DNA of 64,000 nucleotides from Thalassospira xiamenensis M-5 = DSM 17429 (lineage in GTDB: Bacteria > Pseudomonadota > Alphaproteobacteria > Rhodospirillales > Thalassospiraceae): contig NZ_CP004388.1 of the NCBI RefSeq assembly GCF_000300235.2, forward strand, positions 2,762,501-2,826,500. Reading direction: 5' to 3'. A model generated the notes under the pieces. It had not been told where the DNA came from. It was given only the letters and a program-made list of their open reading frames with translations, and did not search any database. Numbering within the stretch: the stretch's first letter is position 1; each line of letters begins with the position of its first letter. Both the position numbers and the translations under genes were made by a program. Of the stretch, positions 26,591 through 36,475 are shown in pieces.

Positions 26591-27250
26591 TCAGCCAAAC
26601 ACCGCATCATGCGCCGTAACATAGGCAATAGCGGCCTTGGACACATCGCTTGCCGTCATGCCCGGTTTATAAATGCCCGACCCAAGACCAAACCCGTCAC
26701 ACCCGGCCTTGGCATAGGTGGCAAAATCATCCGGCCCGACGCCGCCCACCGCATAAACCGGCATATCTTTTGGCAATACGGCCCGCATCGCCTTGATCCC
26801 CTCGGCACCGATGATGCTGGCCGGAAAGATTTTAAGCCCATCCGCCCCGGCCTTGATCGCGGCAAAGCATTCGGTGGGTGTAAGCACACCGGGCCACGAT
26901 CCAAGGCCCAATTCCTTGGTTCTGGCGATCACCTCTATATCGCAATTGGGCGATACGATGAATTCGCCCTTGGCCGCCTTGACCCGTTCGGCGTCTTCGG
27001 GTGTTAAAACCGTCCCCGCCCCGATCAATGCCGCCGTGCCGACTTCATCCTTCATCGCCGCAATGCTTTTAAGCGGCTCAGGGGAATTCAGCGGCACCTC
27101 GATCATCGTGATTCCGGCATCGACAAGCGCACGCGCCATCCCGGCCGCTTCATCGGGTTTCACCCCGCGCAGGATGGCAATCAGCTTGCGATGGGAAACC
27201 GGTTCCGCCGCGTCCGTGATCTGTGAATTTACCGAAGTCGGATATGCCAT
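26591..27250 (-). CDS. dgoA: 2-dehydro-3-deoxy-6-phosphogalactonate aldolase
   Basis: Class I aldolase splitting KDPGal into pyruvate and glyceraldehyde 3-phosphate, the last step of the De Ley-Doudoroff galactonate route. At 219 residues it matches the KDPG/KDPGal aldolase family; IEVPLNSPEPL carries the catalytic Glu and the LN variant typical of DgoA, and GADGLKIFPAS carries the Schiff-base Lys. It begins 35 bases after the dgoK stop in the same direction. Confidence 0.93.
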   Translation of the reverse strand: MAYPTSVNSQITDAAEPVSHRKLIAILRGVKPDEAAGMARALVDAGITMIEVPLNSPEPLKSIAAMKDEVGTAALIGAGTVLTPEDAERVKAAKGEFIVSPNCDIEVIARTKELGLGSWPGVLTPTECFAAIKAGADGLKIFPASIIGAEGIKAMRAVLPKDMPVYAVGGVGPDDFATYAKAGCDGFGLGSGIYKPGMTASDVSKAAIAYVTAHDAVFG

Positions 27251-27285
27251 GTTACACCTGCGAAACCTTGAAAAACAAAATACTG

Positions 27286-28239
27286 TTATGCATTGCGGAT
27301 GGCCTGATGCGCCGCCGCAAGACCGGCAATCGTGATCGCCTGCCCATCAACGGCATCCGCGTCAAACCCATGCACCGCCAACGCCTTGCGATACAAACCG
27401 GCAAGCTTGCCATCCCCGATCAGGGCAATCTGCGCATTTCCGTCCAGCGCGCCAACGACATCGGCAATTTCCGAACCGATCACAGCCCCGGAAAGAACCG
27501 CGGCACCCGGTACATTTGCGGCATTCGCATTGCCGACCAGCCCACTTGCACGCACCGTAAACAGCTTGTGCAGGAAACCGGTCGGTGCATCGGATGCATC
27601 GCGTATCGCGGCCTCGAAAGTGGCATCATCCCATCGATCATCCATTGAATGGCGCAGGATCGATTGCCCGGAAAGCAGGGCAAAAACCTCGCCACTCATA
27701 TAGGTTTTAAATCCAAGGATCGCTCCGCCCGAAACCCGCGCCCATTTCGAATGAGTTCCCGGCAAACAGACCCAGCCATCAAATTCCGGCTGCGAGGCCA
27801 TAAACCCGACAAGCTGGGTTTCCTCGCCCCGCATCACATCGGGATCATCGACCTGCTTAAGCCCCGGCAAAATCGCAACATCAATCCTTTGATCGGAAAG
27901 GACCGGGCGTACCGCGCCGGATGCCAATTCATCCGGGCGCACCGGCACCGAACAATACGGCGCTTCAAGCCACCCCTGCTTTGCCCCGGCCATGCCGCAA
28001 ATCACAACCCGCATCCGATCAGATGACCCGGATGGCAACCACCGACCAATCAGATCGATCAGAACGCCCTCAAACCCAAGTGCCGCATCCGCCGCAATCG
28101 CATTCATGCCTAGCGGGCTTGAGACCTGATCAAGGATATTGGCACGATCATCCATCGCCCATGCCCGAACGTTGGATGTTCCCCAATCCACGGCAATCCA
28201 TGCGGCGGAAGATTTAAGTTCCGATTGTGACACGGCCAC
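27286..28239 (-). CDS. dgoK: 2-dehydro-3-deoxygalactonokinase
   Basis: Phosphorylates 2-keto-3-deoxygalactonate to feed DgoA. The 317-residue protein has the ASKHA-fold phosphate motif AVDWGTSNVRAWAMD, the family block GMAGAKQGWLEAPYCSVPV and WVCLPGTHSKWARV. The first codon is GTG at 28239 with AGGG upstream; another GTG two codons later is possible. Operon order dgoK-dgoA. The galactonate dehydratase, transporter and regulator are not in the window. Confidence 0.92.
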   Translation of the reverse strand: MAVSQSELKSSAAWIAVDWGTSNVRAWAMDDRANILDQVSSPLGMNAIAADAALGFEGVLIDLIGRWLPSGSSDRMRVVICGMAGAKQGWLEAPYCSVPVRPDELASGAVRPVLSDQRIDVAILPGLKQVDDPDVMRGEETQLVGFMASQPEFDGWVCLPGTHSKWARVSGGAILGFKTYMSGEVFALLSGQSILRHSMDDRWDDATFEAAIRDASDAPTGFLHKLFTVRASGLVGNANAANVPGAAVLSGAVIGSEIADVVGALDGNAQIALIGDGKLAGLYRKALAVHGFDADAVDGQAITIAGLAAAHQAIRNA

Positions 28240-28335
28240 CCTGCCCTCAAACGTTATGATTTGTTTGAATTCCTCATACTATTTGCAACAGAGCCGGTCA
28301 ATCTGCGTCTGCACGGATGATCGGCTGAATGGCGG

Positions 28336-28387
28336 GATCATTGCACCCGATCATTGCGCCCAATCACTGCGCCAGATCACTGAGCAA
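28336..28387. repeat. Four 13-bp tandem repeats at the CDF gene end
   Basis: Units GATCATTGCACCC, GATCATTGCGCCC, AATCACTGCGCCA and GATCACTGAGCAA follow without gaps. The last unit runs into the stop codon of the CDF transporter (28377). It lies between that stop and the dgoK start. No function is evident. Confidence 0.75.
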
Positions 28388-29345
28388 GAAGCTCCTGATG
28401 CGACCGCCAGTTTTGCGCTTCGATAAACACCTTCGCGACACCGGGAATGGTGGATCGGATATCGGCTTCGACCTGGGAAACGGTCGCCTCTATCTGGTTC
28501 GAACTGATATTGTCCTGAAAATCGACACTGATGCACACCATAAGGCTTTGCGGACCTTGATGCAGTGTAATGATTTCATTGGCGCGCTTGATCCCGGGAA
28601 TGGCATTCACCATTGCAGTGATCTTTGACCGGGTTTCGGCCGTGGCACTTTCACCGATCAGCAATCCCTTGCATTCCACCGCAAGGAAGAACGCCGTAAC
28701 CGCCAGAATGACGCCAATCGCAACCGATGCAATCCCGTCCAAAAGCGGCATATCAAGAACATACGCCGCCGATATCCCGAAAAAGGCAACGATCAGGCCA
28801 AGCATGGCCGCACTGTCTTCAAACAGGATGACGATCACGGTCGGATCTTTGGTATCGTGAATGGCCTTCAAAACTGGCGTATCGGGATGTTGCGTGACAA
28901 AGGCCCGGTAGGCTGTCCGGAACGCCAACCCTTCCAGCAGCATGGCAATGACAAGGATCGACAGCACGACATGATAGGTCATGACATCGAACCCGCCGAT
29001 GCTGGCAACCATATGAATATCAAGCGCATGGGGATGAATGATCTTGTCCACCCCTTCCCAGATCGAAACCCCCGCCCCAAGGCCAAAAATCATCACCGCC
29101 ACCAGAAACGACCAGAAATAGGTTTCCTTGCCATAACCAAGAGGATGCTGCTTGTCGGGCTGCTTGTTCGACAGCCGGATACCAAGCAGAAGCAATCCCT
29201 GATTTCCGGTATCAACCAGCGAATGGATCCCTTCTGACATCATCGCGGCAGACCCGGTAACCGCCGCCCCGCCAAACTTGGCAACGGCGATCAAAAGATT
29301 GGCGGCAGCAGCCATATAAATGGCGCCTTTGGAAGAATGAGACAT
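28377..29345 (-). CDS. Cation diffusion facilitator (CDF) metal exporter
   Basis: Inner-membrane divalent metal/proton antiporter, 322 residues with about six hydrophobic segments and a C-terminal cytoplasmic domain. SEGIHSLVDTGNQ in helix 2 gives the His and Asp of the transport site; HPLGYGKETYFWSF follows. The C-terminal part (HQGPQSLMVCISVDFQDNISSNQIEATVSQVEADIR) is the usual ferredoxin-like CDF dimerisation domain. This subgroup resembles FieF/ZitB-like or cobalt/zinc exporters; the metal cannot be fixed. Confidence 0.9.
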   Translation of the reverse strand: MSHSSKGAIYMAAAANLLIAVAKFGGAAVTGSAAMMSEGIHSLVDTGNQGLLLLGIRLSNKQPDKQHPLGYGKETYFWSFLVAVMIFGLGAGVSIWEGVDKIIHPHALDIHMVASIGGFDVMTYHVVLSILVIAMLLEGLAFRTAYRAFVTQHPDTPVLKAIHDTKDPTVIVILFEDSAAMLGLIVAFFGISAAYVLDMPLLDGIASVAIGVILAVTAFFLAVECKGLLIGESATAETRSKITAMVNAIPGIKRANEIITLHQGPQSLMVCISVDFQDNISSNQIEATVSQVEADIRSTIPGVAKVFIEAQNWRSHQELLAQ

Positions 29346-30168
29346 GATATGGTGGCTTCCGGGTTTTGTGGTTGTCAGGGTCAGGACCAGGGACTGGAAA
29401 GATTGTTGATCGGCCGATCTTCTTTGATCAGAAAATCCAGATTGCGCAACAGTCTAACCTGTTTTCACGAAATGTCATTGCTGGCAGAAAAATCAGGCCC
29501 AGACAGATGTGGGCGATTTTAAAACGTCGGTACGATTTTGATGTTCCCGCCCTCTAACGGAACACCCGTCACAAAACCCCGCCCAGGACGCCATATTCCA
29601 TAAGGAATCATTCCTGTCCCTGATACGACCGGCGAAACCAAAACGCCCTGTTTTCAACGGATAACAACCGATCATGGCGATCTGACACCCAATGTTACAC
29701 TCTTGCGTCGCAATTTTACTGTGTGATTGCCTCAAGGTTCCTGCCACCTGCCGTCCAATTCGCAATAGATTTTCAAATCTTTTTAATCGCCTGTTGTTCA
29801 TCAAGGGCGAATGAAGAGCAGGTTACCTGCCGCATGAAAAGAGGGAGACTTTGGGTGCAATTGACAGCACGCGCCGCATACAAGACAGGCATCCCGTTTG
29901 CGGGCGCTTGTTTTTCAAGTATCTGCCCCCCTGTTGTGACCAACCGGGCAAGGGCCGAACTGCGCCACCGGGAAGCATTTCCATGTGCTTTTGCCTTGTC
30001 TGTTCGTTGCCGTGACAAACACCTGAAACCGGCCAATGATGTCGTCCGAAGACGGAAAATCACTGCTTCCTGTTTCCTTGCACCCAAGACAGGTCCATCA
30101 TTCACTCATTCCGCAAGGACCGACAAAGTCCTTCTCCCGTGACACCCTCATAAGTTGAGGTACCGATC
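29346..30168. other. Gene-free interval upstream of gbcA
   Basis: These 823 bases show no convincing gene; the longest plus-strand frame (29723-30142) has no ribosome site and a Cys/Arg-rich implausible product. A 13-bp palindrome GCAGGT-T-ACCTGC lies at 29818-29830 and ATTCC-ataa-GGAAT near 29597-29610. The gbcA promoter and GbdR-type activator sites are expected in the right half. Confidence 0.6.
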
Positions 30169-31443
30169 ATGCGTTTTTCTTCTGACATACAAGAACTCGT
30201 GTCGCGCCGCGAGAAAGGCAAAAGCCTCGAAGCACCATTTTACAATGCCCCGGAAATCCTTGATCTGGATATAGAGGTCATTTTCAACCGGCACTGGATT
30301 TTCGTCGCGGTAGAGCCGGAACTGCCTGAACCGGGTGACTGCATCACGGTCGAGGTAGGCCGCGCATCGATCCTGCTTTTGCGCGGCGACGATATGGAAA
30401 TCCGCGCGTTTCACAATGTATGTCGCCACCGTGGGGCAAAGCTGATCGACGAACGCGCCACGACAATCGGCAATATCGTATGCCGCTATCACGGCTGGAC
30501 CTATAACGAAGACGGCGATCTGATCCTGGCCGAACATATGGGGGCTGGCTTTGATAAAAGCTGTCACGGGCTTAAAGCCGTCCATATCCGTTCCATCGCC
30601 GGACTGATTTTCATCTGCCTTGCCGATGAAGCCCCCAAAGACATCGACGATATGGCCCGCGTGATGACGCCCTATATCGCACCGCACGACATCGCCAATT
30701 GCAAGGTTGCCTTCACCTCTGACCTGATCGAGGAAGGCAACTGGAAGCTGACGATGGAAAACAACCGCGAATGCTATCACTGCGAAGCCAACCATCCGCA
30801 ACTGACCGTGCCGCTATCCGAATTCGGCTTTGGCTTTTCCCCCGATGAAATGGACGAACGCCGGTCCGAAGACGTCAAAAAATATACCAGCGCGATTGAA
30901 AACGAGCATAAACGCTGGGAATCCTGTGGCCTGCCATCGGCAGAAGAAGATCATCTTTCGGATATCACCGGCTTTCGCACCATGCGCCTGCCGCTGATGT
31001 GGGAAGGTGAATCTCACACCCTTGACACCAAGGTCGCCTCGAAAAAACTGCTGGGCAAATTCACCGATCCGAAGCTGGGCGGGCTCAGCTTCTGGACGCA
31101 TCCGAATTCCTGGCACCATTTCATGAGCGACCATATCGTCACCTTCTCGGTCCTGCCTCTATCAGCCGACCGCACGCTGGTGCGCACCACATGGCTTGTC
31201 CATAAGGACGCCATCGAAGGCGAAGATTACAACCTCGATAACCTGACCCAGGTCTGGAAAATGACCAACCAGCAGGACGCCGATCTTGTCCGTATTGCCC
31301 AGCTTGGCAGCGAACAGCCATCCTACGAGCCCGGCCCCTATTCACGCTTTACCGAACCGCATGTCGAAGCATTCTGTGACTGGTATATCGCCCGGATGAA
31401 TCAACATCTGGCCAAAGACAAATCCGGGGCGGCCACCAAATGA
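30169..31443 (+). CDS. gbcA: Glycine betaine monooxygenase, Rieske oxygenase subunit
   Basis: Demethylates glycine betaine to dimethylglycine, releasing formaldehyde. The 424-residue protein has the Rieske motif CRHRG then CRYHGW (residues 85-110) and a mononuclear-iron region NNRECYHCEANHP near 205. Start ATG 30169 follows GAGGT. Its stop overlaps the start of the reductase gene. The region also has a BCCT transporter, a GbdR-like regulator and a dimethylglycine-type dehydrogenase, which supports betaine over other quaternary amines such as stachydrine or carnitine. Confidence 0.9.
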   Translation: MRFSSDIQELVSRREKGKSLEAPFYNAPEILDLDIEVIFNRHWIFVAVEPELPEPGDCITVEVGRASILLLRGDDMEIRAFHNVCRHRGAKLIDERATTIGNIVCRYHGWTYNEDGDLILAEHMGAGFDKSCHGLKAVHIRSIAGLIFICLADEAPKDIDDMARVMTPYIAPHDIANCKVAFTSDLIEEGNWKLTMENNRECYHCEANHPQLTVPLSEFGFGFSPDEMDERRSEDVKKYTSAIENEHKRWESCGLPSAEEDHLSDITGFRTMRLPLMWEGESHTLDTKVASKKLLGKFTDPKLGGLSFWTHPNSWHHFMSDHIVTFSVLPLSADRTLVRTTWLVHKDAIEGEDYNLDNLTQVWKMTNQQDADLVRIAQLGSEQPSYEPGPYSRFTEPHVEAFCDWYIARMNQHLAKDKSGAATK

Positions 31444-32573
31444 TGACCCAGACCAATCCACCGGCACCCGGGCAAGCCGCCCCGTCCGGGGACGATGAAA
31501 ACTTTACCGAGGCCACCCGCATCCCACTTTGGGACCCGGAAAATGATGACGTTCTGGTCTGTCGGCAGGTGCGTCAGGAAACCCATGATGTAAAAACATT
31601 CGTCTTTTCAGCCCGCGAACCGCGCGCATTCCGCTTCTATCCGGGCCAATACATGACGTTTGAACTGCCCGTCGAAGGCATGGTCACGCGCAGTTACACG
31701 ATTTCGGGATCTGCCGCCCGCCCCTACCGGATCGAGATCACGGTCAAACGTGTGCCTGGCGGTCCCGGTTCGAACTGGCTGCATGACTATATGATGCCCG
31801 GCAAGGAAGTGAATGTTTCCGGCCCGTTCGGTGAATTCACCACCGATGCAACTGGCGAGGAAAAGCTCCTGTTCATTTCGGCTGGCAGCGGCATCACCCC
31901 GATGATGTCGATGACCCGCACCGCCTGTGATCTGTCCGAACCGTCCGATCTGTATTTCATCCACGCGGCACGAACCCCGGCCGACATCATTTTCCACAAG
32001 GAACTGTCGCTTCTTGCCACCCAGAACCCGGGCCTCAGAATTGCCTTCACCTGCAGTACCGCCGCCGCCCACCACAGCTGGACCGGCTATACCGGCCGCT
32101 TCAACATTCAGATGCTGTCGTTGATGCTGCCCGATTTCAAGGACCGCAAGGTGTTCTGTTGCGGTCCTGCCCCCTTCATGGAAGGTGTCCGCAACATGCT
32201 GCGCGATGCCGGTTTCGACATGGAGAAATATTACGAGGAAAGCTTCGACTTCGGCGCGGAAACAGCAGGAACATTTGAAGAGCCTGTCGCGGCCCCGGAA
32301 ATCAGCGGCCAGACCTTCCGGGTGAGCTTCACCAAAACCGGCCACGTTGTCGAATGTGGTCCGGGCATGACCGTTCTTTCGGCGGCACGCGAGGCGGGGA
32401 TATTGCCGATGTCCTCCTGCCAGCGCGGCATCTGCGGTACATGCAAGTCAAAACTGATTTCCGGTGAAGTCGATATGCAGCACGGTGGCGGTATCCGCCA
32501 GCGCGAAATAGATCAGGGCAAAGTCCTGATTTGTTGTTCGACACCTTTGTCGGACATCGAGGTCGAACTCTAG
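31440..32573 (+). CDS. gbcB: Glycine betaine monooxygenase, ferredoxin reductase subunit
   Basis: Supplies electrons from NAD(P)H to the Rieske oxygenase. The 377 residues hold an FAD-binding domain (RSYTISGSAA), an NAD-binding domain (LLFISAGSGITPMMSM and FCCGPAPFMEGVRNML), and a C-terminal plant-type [2Fe-2S] domain with CQRGICGTCKSKL and a distal CC in VLICCSTPLSDIEVEL. It starts within the gbcA stop (ATGA overlap), so the two are co-translated. Confidence 0.92.
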   Translation: MMTQTNPPAPGQAAPSGDDENFTEATRIPLWDPENDDVLVCRQVRQETHDVKTFVFSAREPRAFRFYPGQYMTFELPVEGMVTRSYTISGSAARPYRIEITVKRVPGGPGSNWLHDYMMPGKEVNVSGPFGEFTTDATGEEKLLFISAGSGITPMMSMTRTACDLSEPSDLYFIHAARTPADIIFHKELSLLATQNPGLRIAFTCSTAAAHHSWTGYTGRFNIQMLSLMLPDFKDRKVFCCGPAPFMEGVRNMLRDAGFDMEKYYEESFDFGAETAGTFEEPVAAPEISGQTFRVSFTKTGHVVECGPGMTVLSAAREAGILPMSSCQRGICGTCKSKLISGEVDMQHGGGIRQREIDQGKVLICCSTPLSDIEVEL

Positions 32574-32733
32574 AACTCCAGACCTCTGCCTTACGCCCCG
32601 CACGTTACCAACAGCATAAATGAGCTCGCCTATTGGCGTGCGCGGCATCCTTTTATCCAAATCACAAGAAGGGTCCAATCAAAGGATCTCTCCTGACGGA
32701 ATTTTTTCGCAGGTTCATAACAGGAGAAGCTTC

Positions 32734-34362
32734 ATGAGTGACGTCAAAACACCGGCGGAAGAAACACCGCCAGAAGGCCAGATTGATACAGACTACAATA
32801 TCGGTCAGGACAATATCGAAGGGCATCTCGGCCCCATCGGGTTCGATATCCATAACCCCGTCTTTGCCGTCTCCGCCCTGACCGTCATCGCGTTCGTTGC
32901 CTACACACTGTTGATGCCAGAACAGGCAAATTCGGTTTTCAGCCTGTTGTTTTCAGAAGTCACCAAAGGCTTCGACTGGTTCTTCATCGGTGCCGCCGAC
33001 ATTTTCGTAATCCTCTGCCTTGTCGTCGTCGTCAGCCCCTATGGCAAGGTTCGGCTTGGCGGCAAGGACGCAACACCTGATTTCAGCTATCTAAGCTGGT
33101 TCTCCATGCTGTTTGCGGCCGGCATGGGGATCGGGCTTATGTTCTATGGTGTCTCGGAACCGCTAAGCCACTTCTCGTCTTCTCTGGGCGGGACTGCCGT
33201 GGGTGCCGATGGCATTCGCACCGACTGGGCCCCGCTGGGTGCCGCCGCCACGCAGGAAGAAGCCGTTCGTCTGGGCATGGCGGCATCGATTTTCCATTGG
33301 GCCCTTCACCCTTGGGCGATCTATGCCATCGTCGCACTCAGCCTTGCGCTGTTTAGCTATAACAAGGGACTGCCGCTAACCATCCGTTCCGCCTTCTATC
33401 CGATCTTCGGTGAACGCGTCTGGGGATGGCCGGGGCATATCATTGATATTCTGGCTGTTTTCGCGACCCTTTTCGGTCTTGCCACCTCGCTTGGTCTTGG
33501 TGCGGTTCAGGCAAATTCCGGCTTTAACAAGCTGTTCGGAATGCCCATCGACACCACCTGGCAGGTGATCCTGATTGTCGGCATCACTTCCATCGCCCTG
33601 TTCTCGGTCGTTCGCGGTCTGGAATCCGGGGTGAAGCTGTTATCCGAAATCAATATGGGGATTGCCTTCCTGCTGTTCCTGTTCGTGCTTGTCGCGGGTC
33701 CGACCCTGCTTCTGGCAACCGATGTTTTTGACTTCCTGGGGGCATATCTTCAATACCTTCCGGCCCTGTCAAACCCGGTTGGCCGCGAAGATGTCAACTT
33801 CATGCAGGGATGGACATCGTTCTACTGGGCATGGTGGATTTCCTGGTCCCCGTTTGTCGGTATGTTCATCGCCCGCGTCAGTCGTGGCCGTACCGTGCGG
33901 GAATTCATCATCAGTGTCCTGCTGATCCCGTCGCTGGTCTGCGTGCTGTGGATGTCGATCTTTGGCGGTTCTGCCATCAGTCAGGTCGTTCGTGACGGCT
34001 ACACCGCCGTGCAGGAAGCCGACCTTCCGGTGCAGCTCTTCACCATGCTTGATGCACTCCCGCTGACCTCAATCACGTCCTTTATCGGGATCGTGCTTGT
34101 GATTGTTTTCTTTGTCACGTCCTCGGATTCCGGGTCGCTGGTCATTGATACGATTGCAGCCGGTGGCAAGGTCGACGCACCGATGCCGCAGCGCGTCTTC
34201 TGGTGTGTGTTCGAAGGTCTGGTCGCGATTGTCCTGCTGCTCTCGGCAGGCGGTCTGAAATCATTGCAATCCATGGTGATTTCAACAGGATTGCCGTTTA
34301 CGATTGTTCTGCTTGTGATGTGCGTTGCCATCTGGCGCGGACTTGCTAGTGAACCGCGCTGA
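32734..34362 (+). CDS. BCCT-family betaine/choline/carnitine transporter
   Basis: Sodium- or proton-coupled importer of quaternary ammonium compounds. I start at ATG 32734 (MSDVKTPAEETPPEGQ), 9 bases after AGGAG. The 542-residue protein has about 12 hydrophobic segments; GMGIGLMFYGVSEPLSHF is the GMG-x-G substrate/ion stretch, and WTSFYWAWWISWSPFVGMF is the Trp-rich BCCT signature, followed by ARVSRGRTVREF. Located just after gbcAB, so import of glycine betaine as a carbon and nitrogen source is likely. A terminator follows. Confidence 0.93.
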   Translation: MSDVKTPAEETPPEGQIDTDYNIGQDNIEGHLGPIGFDIHNPVFAVSALTVIAFVAYTLLMPEQANSVFSLLFSEVTKGFDWFFIGAADIFVILCLVVVVSPYGKVRLGGKDATPDFSYLSWFSMLFAAGMGIGLMFYGVSEPLSHFSSSLGGTAVGADGIRTDWAPLGAAATQEEAVRLGMAASIFHWALHPWAIYAIVALSLALFSYNKGLPLTIRSAFYPIFGERVWGWPGHIIDILAVFATLFGLATSLGLGAVQANSGFNKLFGMPIDTTWQVILIVGITSIALFSVVRGLESGVKLLSEINMGIAFLLFLFVLVAGPTLLLATDVFDFLGAYLQYLPALSNPVGREDVNFMQGWTSFYWAWWISWSPFVGMFIARVSRGRTVREFIISVLLIPSLVCVLWMSIFGGSAISQVVRDGYTAVQEADLPVQLFTMLDALPLTSITSFIGIVLVIVFFVTSSDSGSLVIDTIAAGGKVDAPMPQRVFWCVFEGLVAIVLLLSAGGLKSLQSMVISTGLPFTIVLLVMCVAIWRGLASEPR

Positions 34363-34383
34363 TCACGGTCTTTGATCACTGAA

Positions 34384-34421
34384 AAACGCCGCCCGGAGGG
34401 ATAATCTTCCGGGCGGCGTTT
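34384..34421. terminator. Bidirectional terminator after the BCCT gene
   Basis: Perfect 14-bp stem: arm AAACGCCGCCCGGA at 34384-34397 and its complement at 34408-34421, with a 10-base loop and T3/A-run flanks. It sits between the convergent BCCT and GbdR-like genes. Confidence 0.9.
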
Positions 34422-34450
34422 GCATGTTAACTTCGATATGAAGGCGACAG

Positions 34451-35524
34451 TTACGACTCTTCCAGAACCGGCACCGCATCAGATACTTGATCGGATACCG
34501 GGCGGCGCAATTCCTGTGGCGTGCAGCCATATCGCCGCCGGAACATCCGGCTTAGATGCGAAGAATCACAAAATCCGCAATCCACCGCAACCTGTGCCAC
34601 CGACTTCTGGCTTTTCGCCATCAGGTAATGGGCCATATCAAGCCGGATATTGAGGAACGCCACCTGCGGCGATGTATCAAGCGAAAGCCTGAAATGCCGT
34701 TCGATCTGACGTTTGCTGTTGCCCATCCGGCGCGCGATTTCCTGCACCGAAATCGGTGTGTCGATATTCTGCTGCATGATCAGCAACGCCCGCTGCACGA
34801 TCGGGTCCTGCGTCTTGAGGTCAAGCGGAATACCCGGCTGCGGCTTTTCCGCCTGCAACGCATCATCAATAATCATGATATGCAGGCTTTTGCTGGCCTG
34901 TGCCCGCCCGACATGCTTGTCCACCAGATGGGCCGCCAGATGCGCCGAACTGACCCCGCCCGAACAGGTCAGCCGATCCCGGTCAACGACAAAAATCTGA
35001 TCGGCAACCGGATCAAGCCCTTCGAACTGTTCGATGAAATCGGAATGATGGAACCAGCTAACGCAACAGCGATACCCGTCAAGCAACCCCGCCCGGTGCA
35101 ACAGGAACGCACCCGTGCATATCCCGACAAGCGGAATACCGGCCTCCGCCGCCTCGTGCAAAAACTTGTGATAGGCCGATCCCAGATTGGGCGTTTCTTC
35201 CATAAGCCCGCCAACCACGACGATATAATTGAACCGCCTTGGGTCGCCCAGCCGTTCCTTGGGCTGAACGATAATACCGCTGCTTGACGGCACCGGGTCC
35301 ATGGTGTCGGATACCACCGTCCAGTTACACAGGATCGGTCGGCTGCGATCCCCTTCATCCGCCGCCAGTCTGAGCACATCGACAAAATTGGCAAAGGCAC
35401 ACAGCGTAAAACGCTTCGCCAGAATGAACCCGACCGAAAGTCGCGGCTTTTCGTGGTTCGACTTTCCCGCACCAGACGCATTCGCAGGACGCCCCGCTTT
35501 GACGCTTTGAGATCCGGAATACAT
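34451..35524 (-). CDS. gbdR: GbdR-like AraC regulator with DJ-1/PfpI-type domain
   Basis: Transcriptional activator of the GlxA type, 357 residues from ATG 35524, which has GGAGGG upstream; an in-frame ATG at 35596 would add 24 residues but lacks such a site. Residues 30-215 form a glutamine-amidotransferase-like sensor domain (GICTGAFLLHRAGLLDGYRCCVSWFH). The last 100 residues are a double helix-turn-helix (ISVQEIARRMGNSKRQIERHFRLSL and VAQVAVDCGFCDSSHLSRMFRRRYG). Location within the betaine genes supports the GbdR assignment; the effector would be betaine or dimethylglycine. Confidence 0.82.
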   Translation of the reverse strand: MYSGSQSVKAGRPANASGAGKSNHEKPRLSVGFILAKRFTLCAFANFVDVLRLAADEGDRSRPILCNWTVVSDTMDPVPSSSGIIVQPKERLGDPRRFNYIVVVGGLMEETPNLGSAYHKFLHEAAEAGIPLVGICTGAFLLHRAGLLDGYRCCVSWFHHSDFIEQFEGLDPVADQIFVVDRDRLTCSGGVSSAHLAAHLVDKHVGRAQASKSLHIMIIDDALQAEKPQPGIPLDLKTQDPIVQRALLIMQQNIDTPISVQEIARRMGNSKRQIERHFRLSLDTSPQVAFLNIRLDMAHYLMAKSQKSVAQVAVDCGFCDSSHLSRMFRRRYGCTPQELRRPVSDQVSDAVPVLEES

Positions 35525-35708
35525 GGCCCTAGACCCTCCGATGCAGACAAGGTTGCTGTATCTGTCGTAGCGATAATCCCGCTTTGACGCAAACATTCTA
35601 TTTTCCGGCGCAAAAATTCGCCAAGCTATTTTTCAACAATACCAATAATGCGATTTCGCGGCGAAAGGGTGAAATCCCCAAACCGCGATTTTATCAGGAA
35701 GGACGAAG

Positions 35709-36458
35709 ATGAAGGTTCTCGTACCTGTAAAGCGGGTTGTTGATTACAACGTCAAAATCCGCGTCAAGGCAGACGGCACTGGTGTTGATCTTGCCAATGT
35801 CAAAATGTCGATGAACCCGTTTGACGAAATTGCCATCGAAGAAGCCGTGCGCCTGAAAGAATCCGGCAAGGCGAACGAAGTCGTCGCCGTTTCCATCGGC
35901 CCGGCACAGGCGCAGGAAACCCTGCGCACGGCCCTTGCCATGGGGGCGGATCGCGCCATCCTGATCACGGTCGATGGCCCCATCGAACCGCTATCTGTCG
36001 CAAAACTGCTCAAAGGCGTGGTTGCGGTCGAAAATCCAAACCTCGTCATCCTTGGCAAACAGGCGATTGACGATGACGCCAATCAGACCGGGCAAATGCT
36101 TTCCGCCCTGCTGGGCTGGTCGCAGGCAACCTTTGCCTCCGAACTTGACCTTGGCGATACCACCGCCAAGGTCACCCGCGAAGTCGATGGCGGCCTTCAG
36201 GCCATCGAAGTCACCCTGCCCGCCATTGTGACTGCCGATCTTCGCCTGAACGAACCGCGCTATGCGTCGCTTCCCAACATCATGAAGGCCAAGAAAAAGC
36301 CGCTGGAAACCAGAACGCCCGATGATTTCGGCGTCACGGTTGCCCCGCGCCTTCGCGTGATCCGGGTCGAAGAACCCGCCGGTCGCACCGCCGGGATCAA
36401 GGTGGCCGGTGTAACCGATCTGATCGAAAAGCTCAAAGCCGAAGCAGGCGTCATCTGA
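35709..36458 (+). CDS. etfB: Electron transfer flavoprotein beta subunit
   Basis: AMP-binding subunit of the ETF heterodimer that accepts electrons from flavin dehydrogenases. The 249-residue sequence starts [20 protein letters not shown], with [19 protein letters not shown] and the ETF-beta block [46 protein letters not shown] is the usual recognition-loop region. AAGGA precedes the start by 6 bases. Here it is probably the acceptor for the dimethylglycine-type dehydrogenase at 38387. Confidence 0.96.
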   Translation: MKVLVPVKRVVDYNVKIRVKADGTGVDLANVKMSMNPFDEIAIEEAVRLKESGKANEVVAVSIGPAQAQETLRTALAMGADRAILITVDGPIEPLSVAKLLKGVVAVENPNLVILGKQAIDDDANQTGQMLSALLGWSQATFASELDLGDTTAKVTREVDGGLQAIEVTLPAIVTADLRLNEPRYASLPNIMKAKKKPLETRTPDDFGVTVAPRLRVIRVEEPAGRTAGIKVAGVTDLIEKLKAEAGVI

Positions 36459-36475
36459 ACCGGGCGGAGATAAAA

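Noticed and set aside
29723-30142. 139-residue open frame before gbcA
   Set aside because: No ribosome site, implausible Cys/Arg-rich composition and no recognisable domain.
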